The notes beneath the pieces are model-generated. The model had not been told where the DNA came from. It did no database searches and saw nothing but the letters and a program-made list of their open reading frames with translations. 64,000 bases of DNA. It comes from Schistosoma haematobium (lineage: Eukaryota > Platyhelminthes > Trematoda > Strigeidida > Schistosomatidae). The stretch is taken from assembly GCF_000699445.3 (NCBI RefSeq), contig NC_067196.1, positions 85,364,364 through 85,428,363 on the forward strand, in the 5' to 3' direction. The position numbers and the translations under genes are program-made. Shown one piece after another: positions 55,001 to 57,269 of the stretch (the stretch's first letter is position 1; each line of letters opens with the position of its first letter).

Positions 55001-57220
55001 CATTTGTTATCTAAAGTTGACCTGAATTCATCTAATGGATTTAGTTTTAAACGATCAACTTGGTTTAGTTTACTAGATACATGTATCTCTAAAGTGATGT
55101 TACATTTAAGAAATCACGTGAATGGAATCTTTTTTCTATATGGAATTAGATATAATAAATAAACAATGTAATAAATGAATTCATGAGTCAAATGAAGTTA
55201 GATCATCGTGGAAAAACCTGGAAGTACTGGATGGCTGTTTCGACCCAGCATGGGACTCCTCAGCAATACACATGCATGATCCCGCCTCGTGAGATTCTAA
55301 CCCAGGAACTATCATTCTCGCGCATGAGTAAGTTACGCAGTTGTCAGGAAACGGGTACTAGATAAGTATGGCAAATAAATCGATGAAGTAGTGAAAATCC
55401 ATCAGTTGAGATGGCTGGGACACGCGTTACGTATGCCCAACCACCGACTGCCTCGACGTGTGATGCTCAATGGTATAGGAGTAGGCTGGAAGAAAGCTAC
55501 GGGTGGTCAGACCAAAACATGGCACAAGTCCATGAAGTCACTGACAAGTGGACTGAGTAATGTTGGTAGGTGTATTATACTTCTTAAATAACATCTTCAA
55601 GCCCTGATTTTTCCGATTACTGCTTATACTCTTACCGCCTCTACCACTACGGGATTTGAATGGACAACTGCATCTCTGTGCTAATGTGGTGTGGCAACTC
55701 GAACTGATGTACGTACATACGAAGTTCTACGTTGTTGCTAACTGACTGACTGATGAATGCTTAACCTCTAGACTATTGAGCCGGCATCCATCGGTGTTAA
55801 TGTTTAACTTCAACCAATCCATAAACAATGGATTTTTTGATGTAAGTGTAAAATAATTACCATAAATAATTGCCTGTTCCATTTATTATAGTGTAAACGA
55901 ACTTCTATTTTGACTATAAAAAGCATTTAACTTGAACAAGTAAAATCCAAAAAAAAAATTATTTAAGATTATATATTGGAAAATAGTATCTACAAACGCT
56001 GAGGTAATTACAACAATTCACAGTTCTTCCGAAGTTTGTATTTCAAAGAAACATCTACTATTTCACAGTCTATGTAAAGATCTAGTTTATTTCGATGCAA
56101 TATTCGTCAACTAGTGAGGTATTAAAAATTAAGATTGGTAAAATTGATATTTCCTTAAAGTGTTATTTTTCTTAGTTTGGAACCAAGTATCTTCAAATAT
56201 CATAGTCAGAATGATTGTAGGTAAACACAATGAATTTTTAGGCAATGGTCTGCATCTTCTTTGATAATTCAATCAATTTGTAGCACTATTTTTAATCTTT
56301 ATCGACGATGGTTAATTCCATTATTCCAAATTTCAATATCTTAACAGTTTATGGATTTGAAAATACGACTAACTGGATTCTTGTACAGTAGACCAGTATT
56401 GATATATTTATCTTAAACACACTATAATGGCATAAGAAGGAGTTTATTCGTTTTTCAGAAGTTTGTATACCTAAATCATTTCATATTTACTTCCTTATGC
56501 CTGTTAATCCTCGTGTAGGAGCATAGGTTACCCACAAGCACTCTTTATCCAACTCAGTCATGAACAAATCTTTCCGGTTCTTTCCAGTTGTTATTCATCT
56601 TTTTCATATCTGGTTCCAATTATCAACGTAGTGTGTTCGTCGAACTTCCTCTTTTCCGCTTCCTTTCAGGATTCAAAGTTAGGGCTTACTTCCAGATGCA
56701 GTTTGGTGATTTCCGTAATGTAAGTCCTATCCACTTCCAAATTCTTTTATCAAAACAGAAATTAATGAGTTACATATTTTTATTACAAAAATTATTTAAT
56801 AAGATAATAACTTACTTGTCACAACCAGATGAGTTCTTTGATTTGATGAAATTGTTTTATCGAATAAGCTTACTGAACAATAATATTGTCCAGTGTCAGA
56901 AAGTTGAAGTGAATGAATGAGCAAGATAACAGCACTTGGTTTGTATTTCTTTAAATGTTCTTGTCTAAAATGAGGTTTCTGTGAATGTACTTCCCATGGT
57001 AAACCAGAATCATCACCACCAATATAAATTAAACGATATCTGTCAGCTGAATAGAGGTAAATTTTCGAAAAACAATAAAAAGTTTTTTCGATAAAGTCAA
57101 CGAAATGTTGTTTTGAAAGTGTTTAAATGTGTTAACCCAACTGATAGTATCAGTGTTACATTAAAACATACCTTGAACGTTCCCAGTCCTTATAATTTGG
57201 TGACCATACCCTATATGTAG

Positions 57221-57269
<49 letters not shown>

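Noticed and set aside
56816..57047. Tiny intron inside this exon as an explanation of the frame change
   Set aside because: All GT sites in the first part leave one base of a codon, and the AG sites in the second part start with zero or one base, so no pairing restores the frame.
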